A stretch of DNA of 49,578 nt from an uncultured Oscillospiraceae bacterium (GCA_947629795.1 CANRFC010000022.1:1-49578), one strand, 5' to 3'; numbered from the stretch's first letter, positions 38,971-47,952 are shown. A program made the numbers and translations. Notes: generated from the sequence alone by a model not told the origin.

Positions 38971-41823
38971 TCAGCCCTTCTCTGCCTTTTTGGCCTTTTT
39001 GTACGCCTTGCGCTTCTTGGCCATCTCCCGGGCCTCGGGGGAGCCGCTGTTGAGAACGATCTTCACCGCCCGCTTGGCGGCGTAGGCCGCCAGGCCGGCG
39101 ATCTTGTCCTCACCGGCGCGCATGTCGGTGCACTCAGGGTGGTCCCGGACCAGGTGGATGGCGTCAAACTGGCAGCGGGTGGTGCAGATGCCGCAGCCGA
39201 TGCACTTGTTGGGGTCCACATAGGACGCGCCGCAGGACAGGCAGCGGGCGGTCTCGGTCTTGATCTGCTCCTCGGTGAGGGTGCCGTGGAGGTCCCGGAA
39301 GGAGGGGCGGGGCTCGGTGCCGTCCCGGGGCTCCTGGCGGCCGGCGTGGTCGTAGGAGGGATAGGTCAGGTCGGCCTTGTTCAGGGGGATGTACTGCCGG
39401 CGGTCCCGGCCGATGGTCATGTGGGCCTTGGGGCGGACGTGACGGTGAAGGCTCTCGGCGGCCTCATGGCCGGCGGCGATGGCGTCAATGACGAACCGGG
39501 GGCCGGTGTACACATCGCCACCCACGAAGATGTCCGGGTCGGCGGTCTGGTAGGTGAGCTTGTCGGCCACGGGGTAGTCCCCATGCCAGAACTCCACCTT
39601 GCTGCCCTCCAGCAGGCTGCCCCACTGGATGGCCTGGCCGATGGCGAAGACGATCTTGTCGGCGGGGACCTCCACGGTCTCACTCTCGTCGTAGGCGGGG
39701 GAGAACTTCCCGGTGTCCGGGTCGATGGTCCGGGTGCAGCGCTTGAAGACGATGCCGGTGACCTCTCCCCTGTCGTTGACCTTGACCTCCCTGGGACCCC
39801 AGGAGGGCTGGATCTCCACCCCGTCGGCCTCGGCCTCGGTGACCTCGGAGACGCTGGCGGGCATGGTGTCCCGGGACTCCAGGCAGAACATCTTCACCGA
39901 CCCGGCCCCCAAGCGGGCGGCGGTGCAGGCGCAGTCCACGGCCACGTTGCCGCCGCCTACCACCACCACATCGCCGGTGAACTCCTCCTTCTTCTCGAAG
40001 GCGGCGCGCAGGTAGGAAACGGCGATGTCGGTACCGGCGGCGGTGTCATTGGCCACGCCGGGACGCTTGCCGCCCTGGCAGCCGATGGCCACGTAGAAAG
40101 CCTTGTAGCCCTGGTCCTTGAGCTGCTGGATGGTGACGTCCTTACCCACCTCCACGCCGCACTTGATCTCGGCGCCCAGCTGACGGATGACGTCGATCTC
40201 GGCGTCGATGACGTCCTTTTCCAGCTTATAGCTGGGGATGCCGTAGGTCATCATGCCGCCGGGGCGGGCGTTCTTCTCAAACACGGTGGGATGATACCCC
40301 ATGGTGGCCAGGTAGAAGGCGGCGCTGAGGCCGGCGGGGCCGGCGCCGATGATGGCGATCTTGTCGTCGTACTCCCCGTGGACTGAGGGGATGATCTTCT
40401 CGGGGATGTAGCGGTGCTCCTCACTGCGCTCCAGGTCGGCCACGAATTTCTTCACCGCGTCGATGGACACAGGGGCATCGATCTGGCCCCGGGTGCACTC
40501 CTGCTCGCAGCGCTTGTTGCAGATGCGGCCGCACACCGCCGGGAAGGGATTCTCGGTCTTGATCATGGCCAGGGACTCCCGGTATTTGCCGTCCCGGGCC
40601 AGCTTCAGATAGGCCTGGACGGGCACGTGGGCCGGACAGGCGGCCTTACAGGGAGCAGAGCCCGACTGGTAGGTGTTGAACATCCGGGCGGTGTCCCGGT
40701 ACTCCTCGTCCCAGGCGTACTCCCCCCAGCGGATCTTGTCGGGAAGGATGGCGTGGGGATAGGTCACGGGCTCGCCGTCGCCCTTGCACAGCTTCTGTCC
40801 CAGCTTTACCGCCCCGGCGGGGCAGGACTCCACGCACTTGCCGCAGGCCACGCAGTTCTCCTTGGTGACCTGGGCGGTGTAGGCGCTGCGGGACAGGTTG
40901 GGAGTGTTGAAGAGGAGCGAGGTGCGCAGGGCGTTGCAGATCTTCACATCGCAGTTGCAGATGTCGAAGATCTTCTCCGAGCCGTCGATGTTGGTGATCT
41001 GGTGGACGAAGCCGCATTTCTCGGCCAGCTCCAGGATCTCCAGGGCCCGCTCCTTGGTGATGTAGTGGGCCCGGCCGGTCTCCACGGTGTAATCGGCCAT
41101 GTCCCCCACCTGGATGCACCAGTCGTCCACGTCGTCGGCGCAGCCGTCTCCCAGCACGGCCCGGGATGCCCGGCAGGAGCAGATACCCGCCGAGATGTGT
41201 CCCTCGTACTTGTCCAGCCAGTAGGAGATGTGCTCCAGGTCCATGGAGGTGTTCTCGGCCTGGATGGCCTGCTCCACCGGGATGACGTGCATGCCGATGC
41301 CGTCTCCGCCGGGGGGCACCATCTGGGTGATGCCCGCCAGGGGGATGAAGGTCATGCGCTCGAAGAAGGAGGTCACCGCCGGGTTCTTCTCAATGCGGTC
41401 GATGGAAGAGTTGAAGAGCTCGGCCGAGCCGGGGACATAGAAGGGCAGGCGGTAGCGCTTGATGCGGGGACGGTCCTTGAGCTCGTGGGTGTGGTCGTAG
41501 TTGTCGCCGTAGTCATACTCGATGATGCCGATCCAGGACATCTCCTCCATGAGCTTCTGGAGCTCGGCGGGCTCTGTCTCAGGGTTCATTTTGATGAGCT
41601 CGTCGATGGTGTAGAACTTCCGGAGCTTCATCTTGTTGCACACGTCGCACATCTGGGGGGTAAGCATTTCCTTGAGGCCCCAGTACTCCGGGTCGTCGGA
41701 GGTGACGCCCAGGATCTTGTGGGCGGCCACGTCGGTGATCTTCCGTCCCAGCTTCAGATAGCGCTTATCGGGGTCTTTCTCCCCCTGGTACTTGCTGATG
41801 ATCTGGTCGTTCTGCTTGGGCAT
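38971..41823 (-). CDS. Large iron-sulfur flavoprotein oxidoreductase (GltD/NfnB-like core)
   Basis: A 950-residue multidomain redox protein. The N-terminal ~300 residues are of uncertain fold with Cys groups (ICSCRASRAVLGDGC ~216, ICNCDVKIC ~289). A ferredoxin motif CVACGKCVESCPAG follows (~324). A GltD-like segment (CKAACPAHVPVQAYL ~393, CGRICNKRCEQEC ~425) precedes two dinucleotide folds, IIGAGPAGLSAA (~489, FAD) and VVVGGGNVAVDCA (~619, NAD(P)). The C-terminal ferredoxin reads CLSCG, then CIGCGICTTRCQ (~861-885). It probably passes electrons between NAD(P)H and ferredoxin-like partners. Its stop is 1 base from hypA. Confidence 0.85.
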   Translation of the reverse strand: MPKQNDQIISKYQGEKDPDKRYLKLGRKITDVAAHKILGVTSDDPEYWGLKEMLTPQMCDVCNKMKLRKFYTIDELIKMNPETEPAELQKLMEEMSWIGIIEYDYGDNYDHTHELKDRPRIKRYRLPFYVPGSAELFNSSIDRIEKNPAVTSFFERMTFIPLAGITQMVPPGGDGIGMHVIPVEQAIQAENTSMDLEHISYWLDKYEGHISAGICSCRASRAVLGDGCADDVDDWCIQVGDMADYTVETGRAHYITKERALEILELAEKCGFVHQITNIDGSEKIFDICNCDVKICNALRTSLLFNTPNLSRSAYTAQVTKENCVACGKCVESCPAGAVKLGQKLCKGDGEPVTYPHAILPDKIRWGEYAWDEEYRDTARMFNTYQSGSAPCKAACPAHVPVQAYLKLARDGKYRESLAMIKTENPFPAVCGRICNKRCEQECTRGQIDAPVSIDAVKKFVADLERSEEHRYIPEKIIPSVHGEYDDKIAIIGAGPAGLSAAFYLATMGYHPTVFEKNARPGGMMTYGIPSYKLEKDVIDAEIDVIRQLGAEIKCGVEVGKDVTIQQLKDQGYKAFYVAIGCQGGKRPGVANDTAAGTDIAVSYLRAAFEKKEEFTGDVVVVGGGNVAVDCACTAARLGAGSVKMFCLESRDTMPASVSEVTEAEADGVEIQPSWGPREVKVNDRGEVTGIVFKRCTRTIDPDTGKFSPAYDESETVEVPADKIVFAIGQAIQWGSLLEGSKVEFWHGDYPVADKLTYQTADPDIFVGGDVYTGPRFVIDAIAAGHEAAESLHRHVRPKAHMTIGRDRRQYIPLNKADLTYPSYDHAGRQEPRDGTEPRPSFRDLHGTLTEEQIKTETARCLSCGASYVDPNKCIGCGICTTRCQFDAIHLVRDHPECTDMRAGEDKIAGLAAYAAKRAVKIVLNSGSPEAREMAKKRKAYKKAKKAEKG

Positions 41824-43211
41824 TACTTCTCCCCCTCGTCAGAAAAGAATCTGCGGATCAGATCCCGGCTGTACTCCACGGTCTCTTCCATGTCGCCGAA
41901 GGACATGACCTCGCCGGCGTAGAAGGTGCCGTCCCGGCCCTGCATGGCCTCCACCTTCTCGTACCAGCCGGCGGCATAGTCCTTGGAGGAGACGTGGGGG
42001 AAGTAGTACCAGTCGTCGATGCGCTCGATCTGGTCCACCTTCTTGCCGCATTTCTCCATATCCTTGAGGGTGGTCTCCTTGGCCACCTCGAAGGGTACGT
42101 CCTCCATACCCTCGTGGTTGCGGAGGGTGAAGGTGACCAGGGGCTGGTCGGTGGCATCGGGCCAGCGGTGGTAGAAGACCATCAGGTGGCCCCGGGTCTC
42201 GTTGGTCATGTTCTCGAAGAAGTAGTAGGAGATATCGGGATAGTTGCCCTCCTCCGGCCGGACAGCCATGGTGAAGTACTCCTTGTGGACGATCTTGGAG
42301 AAGAGCTCGGTCTCCTCGGGGCGGGGGTCGCCGTAGTTCAGGAACAGCTCCAAAGGCGTGCAGATGATGAGCTTGTCAAATTCCTCCACCTGGCCGTTGA
42401 CGGTGACGTAGACCTTGCCGTTCTCCCGCTTGACGCTGGTGACTTCGCTGTTCAGCAGGGCGGGATGCTTCAGATGACTGTTGACCCCTTCCCAGATGGA
42501 CTGGGTGCCGTTCTTCCAGGTCCACAGCTTGCCGGTGGACAGGAACTGCCGGACGGTGAAGGCGTCCAGATACTTGAGGACGTAGGCGGCGGGGATCTCG
42601 TCAAAGTAGCCGTAGCCAAAGGAGGTGAAGGGGCCCTTCCACACCAGGGTGGCGTCCTCGCACTTGTTGAGCTTCAGGAACTCCGAGAAGGGCATACACA
42701 GGTCCTTCAGGTTGGGGTTCTCCCCCTCGATGTGCTTGAGCTTCAGCTCGGGAGAGGGACAGGGGCCCTCATACCGGCCCTGGGACACGCCCCGGTGGCC
42801 GTTGACGTCATAGCCCTTGTACTTGGTCTCCAGGAGTTTTGAAAGCTTATTGAGCTTCATCAGCTTCTTCAGCAGGGCCAGCTTGGAGGACTTCTGGGGG
42901 GTGCCGTCGGTCATCATGAAGCGCCGGCCCATGGGAGGGCCATCCAGGTGGCTGGTACCGCCGAACTGTTCGCACTCCGCCACGGCGAAGTAGGTCTCGC
43001 AGCCCATGACGGCGCCCATCTCGATGGTGCGGTCTTCCCAGGTGCCGTCGGGGTTCTTCACCTTCATCATGGGAGAGAAAGCCTTGCCGCCCACCCGGTC
43101 GGTCTTTTCATAAATCACGTAATTGTCAAATCCGGCCTTTTCCAGGTACATGGCTGTGCTGGTACCGGCGGGTCCGCCGCCGATGATGCAGATGCGTGCG
43201 TTTTTGTCCAT
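41823..43211 (-). CDS. FAD-dependent oxidoreductase (flavin amine oxidase-like)
   Basis: A 462-residue flavoprotein. The N-terminal FAD fold reads ICIIGGGPAGTSTAMYLEKAGF (~6-27), then YEKTDRVGGKAFS. The C-terminal FAD-binding block is DGTFYAGEVMSFGDMEETVEYSRDL (~430-453). The overall plan is that of flavin amine oxidases/phytoene desaturase-like enzymes; the substrate is unknown. The ATG at 43209-43211 has GGAGGAGG in front, so longer frames are rejected. Its stop codon shares bases with the start of the next gene, giving tight coupling. Confidence 0.85.
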   Translation of the reverse strand: MDKNARICIIGGGPAGTSTAMYLEKAGFDNYVIYEKTDRVGGKAFSPMMKVKNPDGTWEDRTIEMGAVMGCETYFAVAECEQFGGTSHLDGPPMGRRFMMTDGTPQKSSKLALLKKLMKLNKLSKLLETKYKGYDVNGHRGVSQGRYEGPCPSPELKLKHIEGENPNLKDLCMPFSEFLKLNKCEDATLVWKGPFTSFGYGYFDEIPAAYVLKYLDAFTVRQFLSTGKLWTWKNGTQSIWEGVNSHLKHPALLNSEVTSVKRENGKVYVTVNGQVEEFDKLIICTPLELFLNYGDPRPEETELFSKIVHKEYFTMAVRPEEGNYPDISYYFFENMTNETRGHLMVFYHRWPDATDQPLVTFTLRNHEGMEDVPFEVAKETTLKDMEKCGKKVDQIERIDDWYYFPHVSSKDYAAGWYEKVEAMQGRDGTFYAGEVMSFGDMEETVEYSRDLIRRFFSDEGEK

Positions 43212-43299
43212 AGTGATCCTCCTCCTGCTCTCATTAAGAATATCCGGTCCCCGCCGGGTCATGACCGTTTCCATCCAGGAGACAATACAGTTCGGCACG

Positions 43300-43328
43300 A
43301 TTATACCATATTGTCGATTTTTTGACAA
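43300..43328 (-). promoter_or_regulatory. Promoter of the flavoprotein/hyp operon with Rex-like palindrome
   Basis: Minus strand: -35 TTGTCA (43323-43328), 17-base spacer, -10 TATAAT (43300-43305). An 18-bp inverted repeat TTGTC..GACAA (43311-43328) overlaps the -35 box; its length and ends resemble Rex operators, which sense NADH/NAD+. Confidence 0.7.
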
Positions 43329-43366
43329 TTGAAAGTTCCAATTTTTCCCGGGAAAATGGTAAGCAG

Positions 43367-43403
43367 AAAACCGGCAGGCCACAGTTTGTGGCCTGCCGGT
43401 TTT
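43367..43403 (-). terminator. Terminator of tRNA-Pro
   Basis: A 17-bp stem (43367-43383 with 43387-43403) with a three-base loop, directly next to the tRNA 3' end. The outer pairs are A/T and provide the U-run. Confidence 0.85.
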
Positions 43404-43479
43404 TGGTCCGAGTAGTGCGACTCGAACGCACGATCTCCACATCCCAAATGTGGCGCGGTACCAACTCCGCTATACCCGG
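43404..43479 (-). tRNA. tRNA-Pro (anticodon TGG)
   Basis: A 76-base tRNA. Acceptor CCGGGTA pairs with TACTCGG, the discriminator is A and CCA is encoded (43404-43406). The anticodon loop TTTGGGA gives TGG at 43444-43446. The T-arm is GTGCG-TTCGAGT-CGCAC. It is read divergently from trmB. Confidence 0.95.
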
Positions 43480-43490
43480 ATAACGGTACG

Positions 43491-43542
43491 ATTATATAAT
43501 AAAAACTCCGGGATTGCAAGAATTTGTTGGGTGTGGTATGCT
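43491..43542. promoter_or_regulatory. Overlapping divergent promoters for tRNA-Pro and trmB sharing one -35 hexamer
   Basis: The self-complementary TTGCAA (43514-43519) serves leftward with -10 TATAAT (43491-43496) for tRNA-Pro, and rightward with -10 TATGCT (43537-43542) for trmB. Both spacers are exactly 17 bases. Confidence 0.75.
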
Positions 43543-43573
43543 GTGGAAAACAGGAAAAAGCGAGGAACTGTCT

Positions 43574-44236
43574 ATGCGTATGCGAAAGAAGCCCAACCTC
43601 ATCCCCCGGCTGGCGGCCTGCGGGGAGTTGATCATTGCCGACCCCAAGGCCCACCGGGGTCATTGGCAGGAGCTGATGCCCCAGGCCCGGGAGGTCCGGC
43701 TGGAGCTGGGCTGCGGCAAGGGCCGCTTCACCGTGGGCACCGCCCAGGCTGAGCCCGATGTGCTCCTCATCGCCATCGAGCGGGTGCCCGACGCCATGGT
43801 CATCGCCGCCGAGCGGGCCCGGGACCTGGGACTGAAAAACGTTTTCTTCATCGACGCCGACGCCGCCAACCTGGAGGAGTACTTCGCCCCCGGTGAGGTG
43901 GGGCGGGTCTATATCAACTTCTGCGACCCCTGGCCGGGGGCCCGGTACGCCAAGCGGCGGCTGACCCACCCGGACTTTCTCCTGCGGGACCGGAAGGTCC
44001 TCTCCCCCGGCGGCCAGATCCACTTTAAGACCGACAACCACGACCTGTTCGAGTGGTCCCTGTTCCAGTTCCCCAAGGCGGGCTTTGAGCTCTCTGCGGT
44101 CACCCGGGACCTCCACGGGGCCGGACCGGTGGGGGTGATGACCGACTATGAGGAGAAATTCTATCTGGAGGGCAAGCCCATCCACCGCTGTGTGGGCACC
44201 ATGACCGACCTGCCGGAAAAGCCCGCCCAGGACTGA
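43574..44236 (+). CDS. trmB: tRNA (guanosine-46-N7)-methyltransferase
   Basis: TrmB makes m7G46 in the variable loop of tRNAs using SAM. A 220-residue protein with the SAM motif LELGCGKGRFTVG (~43-55), INFCDPWPGARYAKRRLTHPDFL (~115-137) and C-terminal MTDYEEKFYLEGKPIHR (~188-204). The ATG at 43574 is the one with AGGA at proper distance; an earlier ATG lies too near the promoter and outside the family's fold. It is divergent from tRNA-Pro. Confidence 0.95.
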   Translation: MRMRKKPNLIPRLAACGELIIADPKAHRGHWQELMPQAREVRLELGCGKGRFTVGTAQAEPDVLLIAIERVPDAMVIAAERARDLGLKNVFFIDADAANLEEYFAPGEVGRVYINFCDPWPGARYAKRRLTHPDFLLRDRKVLSPGGQIHFKTDNHDLFEWSLFQFPKAGFELSAVTRDLHGAGPVGVMTDYEEKFYLEGKPIHRCVGTMTDLPEKPAQD

Positions 44237-44330
44237 CGCACCACTCTGCCGCCCCCGCATAAGATATAGCAGGGCCGGGCACGGGGAGACCCGCCGGACC
44301 CAATTCTCTTATCACGGGAGGTACTTCTGT

Positions 44331-44501
44331 ATGGGGTGCTGCAATAACGGCTGCGGCGGCTGGGGCGGCGGTGGCTGCCTGTGGATCATCCTGATCCTCA
44401 TCATCATTTGCTGCTGCTGCGGCGGGAGCTGGGGCGGCTGCGGGTGCGGCTGTGGCTGCAACAACGGCTGTGGCTGCGGGTGCGGCAACGGCTGCTGCTG
44501 A
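44331..44501 (+). CDS. Cysteine/glycine-rich microprotein with one membrane segment
   Basis: A 56-residue protein: start MGCCNNGCGGWGGGGC, a hydrophobic stretch LWIILILIII (17-26), a CCCC run and a Cys/Gly repeat tail (GCGCGCGCNNGCGCGCG). Seventeen of 56 residues are Cys. GGGAGG lies 9 bases before the ATG and a terminator follows at once, so it looks like a real monocistronic gene. It recalls small Gly-rich sporulation or coat proteins and Cys-rich metal binders, but no family is certain. A long alanine-rich frame on the other strand is its mirror image. Confidence 0.75.
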   Translation: MGCCNNGCGGWGGGGCLWIILILIIICCCCGGSWGGCGCGCGCNNGCGCGCGNGCC

Positions 44502-44514
44502 AGGCATAAATAAC

Positions 44515-44551
44515 GGGAGGGGACCCGCTTGGGTCCCCTCCCCTGCTTTTT
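44515..44551 (+). terminator. Terminator of the microprotein gene
   Basis: A 12-bp stem GGGAGGGGACCC (44515-44526) / GGGTCCCCTCCC (44531-44542), a GCTT loop, then CTGC and five T. Confidence 0.88.
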
Positions 44552-44563
44552 GTCCTATTCCGT

Positions 44564-46297
44564 TCAGCCCTTGATGGTCAGGGTGTAGCCGGTGAGGATC
44601 TCAGAGGGAGCCGCCTCGTCGGCGGGAGCGTGCTCGACGATGACCTTGTCCCCCACGTTGAGGATGACGGCGGCGTTATTCTCCACGGCGGAGATGGAGT
44701 AGAAGACCTTCTCCCCCTTCAGGCGCACGAAGTAGTAAGTGTTCCCGTCCAGAACGGCGGAGCGGATCTCCTCCACCACGCCCTCGGCGGAGGTCTGGGG
44801 CAGCTCGGCGGGAGTGGTGATACCCCGGTCACCCAGCAGCCGCAGGTACTCCTTCTCGGCGGCGGTGACGGTGGAACCGGTGGCCACCACCTGATATTGG
44901 GCCACATTGACCATGGCGTAGCTCTTCACCAGGTTGGTGGCGTCCTTCAGGGGGATGAAGTAGGTGGGCTCCCCGGCGATGTTCAGAAGGATGGGGAAGG
45001 TGGCGATATACCCCAGGTCCTGGACCATGCCCTGAGCCGAGAGCTTGGCGGCCTCCTCGGTGGCGCCGGGGGCGGTGTAGAACTTGGTGTCCTTGGTGCG
45101 CAGGTTGCACAGCAGGAAGCCCAGGTTGGACTGGTCGGCGTTCACCGAGGTGACGCCGGTGTACATATACACATCGTCGTTCATGGCGATGTAGTTATAC
45201 CCGCTGGTGGAGACCTTCACGTCCTTCTGCCCCAGAAGGGAGTTGATGAAGCCGTGAATGAGGGTGCCGTAATAGTCATACTGCTCCATGATAAGGTCGG
45301 GGTCATAGAGGTTGTCCACCCAGGTGGGGACATCGGCGCTGTCATAGTAGGTGCACGCGCCGGTGATGGCGTCCACCATCACCGCCCCCTTGATGTCCCG
45401 GCCGCCGAACAGGCCGATGGTCTTGACGATGCGGGGGGCGATCCAGTAGGGATGGCCGGTCTCGTCGATCTCGAACTCAGGCTCGGCGAACATATAGGTG
45501 GGATAGTGGAAGCGCAGATGGCGCATGATGTTGCGGTTGAGAGGCTCGGAGAAGGAGTACTTCATGCCCTCCTGGAGCCGGACCACGTTGGCCTCCTGAC
45601 TCACCATGTCCACGATGACATAGGCGGGCAGGCCGCTTCCCCGGTTGGTGAACCACTTGATGAGGTCGGCATAGCCGATGGGGGCCACCCGGACGGGGCT
45701 GCCCTGGTAGTTGATCTGGGTGGAGTCTCCGGAGTACTCAAACTGAGAGACCATGTCGGAGAGGGTGCCCATCTGCCGGTCCCCCAGGTACTCGGCGGAG
45801 GAGCGGTCCAGAGTGGGGATCTCGTTGAAGGAGATCTGGGTCACCTCCTCGGTGAAGTTGCCCTCCTGGACCTGGAGCAGCTCCCGGTAGGCCGAGGCCC
45901 GGAAAATGGGGGCGGAGATGACCTCCCCCACCACCGCGATGAGCAGCAGGGCCACCAGCAGGATGCCGATGGGCAGGCACTGCTGCTTGACGAAGTGGAT
46001 ATACTCCTTGAATCCCCCGTGGCGGGTGGTCTTCACGCTGCCGTCAGGTCCCGCCGTCTTGGAGACCGAGGGGCCGCTGGGCTTCCAGCCCGAGATCACC
46101 AGGGCGCAGAGGATATACACGATGCACAGCAGGAACACGAAGGAGTAGAAGTCCCCCGAGCGCAGGTTGATGGCGGGCAGGGACACATAGAAGTACACCA
46201 GGCCCACCACCAGGGTGATGAGCAGGCACAGGGCGATCTTCCCCGCTTTTCCCTTGGGACCCCGGGGTTTTTTCGTGACAGCTCCGTTGTTGTCCAT
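44564..46297 (-). CDS. Membrane-anchored protein with large outer domain, unknown function
   Basis: A 577-residue protein. The basic N-terminus (KKPRGPKGKAGK) is followed by membrane helices at ~21-40, ~50-69 and ~108-128, then about 450 residues probably outside the cell. The outer part is rich in Tyr and Asp (YIAMNDDVYMYTGVTSVNADQSNLGF, ~365-390) and ends in a small beta domain (GDKVIVEHAPADE). I do not recognise the family; it resembles hypothetical surface-exposed proteins of Clostridia. No enzyme motif is seen. GGAGG precedes the ATG. It is a single gene, convergent with the microprotein gene. Confidence 0.75.
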   Translation of the reverse strand: MDNNGAVTKKPRGPKGKAGKIALCLLITLVVGLVYFYVSLPAINLRSGDFYSFVFLLCIVYILCALVISGWKPSGPSVSKTAGPDGSVKTTRHGGFKEYIHFVKQQCLPIGILLVALLLIAVVGEVISAPIFRASAYRELLQVQEGNFTEEVTQISFNEIPTLDRSSAEYLGDRQMGTLSDMVSQFEYSGDSTQINYQGSPVRVAPIGYADLIKWFTNRGSGLPAYVIVDMVSQEANVVRLQEGMKYSFSEPLNRNIMRHLRFHYPTYMFAEPEFEIDETGHPYWIAPRIVKTIGLFGGRDIKGAVMVDAITGACTYYDSADVPTWVDNLYDPDLIMEQYDYYGTLIHGFINSLLGQKDVKVSTSGYNYIAMNDDVYMYTGVTSVNADQSNLGFLLCNLRTKDTKFYTAPGATEEAAKLSAQGMVQDLGYIATFPILLNIAGEPTYFIPLKDATNLVKSYAMVNVAQYQVVATGSTVTAAEKEYLRLLGDRGITTPAELPQTSAEGVVEEIRSAVLDGNTYYFVRLKGEKVFYSISAVENNAAVILNVGDKVIVEHAPADEAAPSEILTGYTLTIKG

Positions 46298-46457
46298 AGG
46301 ACAGCCTCCTTTTTACGGCGCTTCCTGCCGGTTTCGGCCTCCCCTTTGCTTGGCGGGGTCCGGCAGATTGGCGGGAGTTTCATAGCTTGGCCGCTTTGGG
46401 GCCATTATATTCCTTTTCTGAAAAAAAGGATGGATGAACCGTGAACAAACCGTGAAC

Positions 46458-47840
46458 TCAGGCCTTTCCCTCCGCCTTTTCCCCTGCTTCCAGGACGGAG
46501 AGCTTCCGCAAAAAGCCGTTGGAGAGCGGAATGGCCAGGATCAGAGAGCACACATCGGCCACGGGCTGGGACAGGGCCACGCCGGTGAACCCCCAGATCC
46601 GGGGCAGGATGAGGATGGCGGGGATAAAGAACAGTCCCTGCCGGGCCAGGGCCAGCACCGAGGCCCGCCCGGTCTCTCCCACGGTCTGGAGGGTCATGTT
46701 GTTGATGACCACATAGGCCATGGTGGGCATGGTTGCCAGGTGGCAGCGCAGGGCAAAGGTCCCCAGCCGGACCACCTCGGGGGACTCCTTCTGGAAGGCC
46801 TGGACCACCCAGGGGGCGGCAACGATGCCCACAACGGCGATGCCCACCAGGACCGTCGTGCCCACCTTGACGCAGAACCAGAAGCCCTTGCGCACCCGCT
46901 CGTAGTATCCTCCGCCGTAGTTGAAACCGCACACCGGCTGGAAGCCCTGGCCGAAGCCGATCATGGCCGAACCAGCGAACATGGAGACCTTGGTGGTGAC
47001 CGCCATGGCGGCGATGGCCGCGTCCCCGAAGGGCTTGGCCGCCCAGTTCAGGAGGATGGAGGCCACGCTGGCAAGGCCCTGGCGGTACATGGAGGGCAGG
47101 CCGTTGCGGATGATGGTGAACAGCATCCCGTCTCCGGGATGGAACCGCTTGGGGATGAGCTTCAGGGTACCGCCCCGGCCGGTGTTGAACAGGAGAATAA
47201 GGAAACTCACCGCCTGGCTGATGATAGTGGCCTGGGCGGCGCCGGCGGTGCCCTGCTTCAGCCCGAAGATGAAGATGGGGTCCAGGATCATGTTCAGGAT
47301 GCCGCCGGTGGTGATGCCGAACATGGCGTAGGTGGCGCTGCCCTGGAAGCGCAGCAGGTTATTGAGCACGATGGAGCCGATCATCCAGGGCGCGCCGATG
47401 AGGATGTAACGGGCATAATCCCTGGCGTAGGGGAAGATGGTGTCGGTGGCTCCCAGCAGGTGGATGAGGGGATCCAGGAAGAGAAGCCCCAGCACGGTCA
47501 GGATAACGCCCATGCCCACTCCGCTGAAGAAGCCGGTGGCGGCCACCTGTTCGGCCTTTTCCTGCTCCTTCTGCCCCAGCAGCCGGGAGACGAAATTGCC
47601 CGAGCCGTTGCCGAAGGTGAAGCCGATGGCCTGGATGATGGCCATGAGGGAGAAGACCACTCCCACCGCTCCCTGGGCGCTCTCTCCCAGGTTGCCCACG
47701 AAGTAAGTGTCGGCCATGTTGTAGATGGAGGTGATGAGCATGGAGATGATGGTGGGCACCGCCAGCTTCCCCACCAGGCTGGGGATGGGAGTGGTGGTCA
47801 TCCATTGATGCTTTTCCTCCGGTGAATTGAACTTGCGCAT
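46458..47840 (-). CDS. MATE-family efflux transporter
   Basis: A 460-residue exporter with 12 predicted helices and the DinF/NorM-like start LVGKLAVPTIISMLITSIYNMADTYFVGNLG (~22-52). The two-fold internal repeat shows at GAPWMIGSIVLNNLLRFQG (~150-170) and SAMIGFGQGFQPVCGFNYGGG (~290-312). MATE proteins export drugs or metabolites with Na+ or H+. It has its own promoter and is divergent from the methyltransferase gene. Confidence 0.94.
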   Translation of the reverse strand: MRKFNSPEEKHQWMTTTPIPSLVGKLAVPTIISMLITSIYNMADTYFVGNLGESAQGAVGVVFSLMAIIQAIGFTFGNGSGNFVSRLLGQKEQEKAEQVAATGFFSGVGMGVILTVLGLLFLDPLIHLLGATDTIFPYARDYARYILIGAPWMIGSIVLNNLLRFQGSATYAMFGITTGGILNMILDPIFIFGLKQGTAGAAQATIISQAVSFLILLFNTGRGGTLKLIPKRFHPGDGMLFTIIRNGLPSMYRQGLASVASILLNWAAKPFGDAAIAAMAVTTKVSMFAGSAMIGFGQGFQPVCGFNYGGGYYERVRKGFWFCVKVGTTVLVGIAVVGIVAAPWVVQAFQKESPEVVRLGTFALRCHLATMPTMAYVVINNMTLQTVGETGRASVLALARQGLFFIPAILILPRIWGFTGVALSQPVADVCSLILAIPLSNGFLRKLSVLEAGEKAEGKA

Positions 47841-47885
47841 AAGTGGCCCTCTTTCTCATCACGGGATCCCGCTGTATTTTTAGTT

Positions 47886-47914
47886 AGTATACCACCAATT
47901 TCTTTTCTACGCAA
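47886..47914 (-). promoter_or_regulatory. Promoter of the MATE gene
   Basis: Minus strand: -35 TTGCGT (47909-47914), 17-base spacer, -10 TATACT (47886-47891). Confidence 0.7.
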
Positions 47915-47952
47915 GACTCCCGGCAAAAGGCTGTTCAAAGGCCCGGTTTTCA

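Noticed and set aside
44100-44507. Alanine-rich frame on the minus strand over the microprotein
   Set aside because: The GCN runs are simply the complement of the Gly/Cys codons in the real small gene, and the frame crosses the trmB end without a ribosome site.
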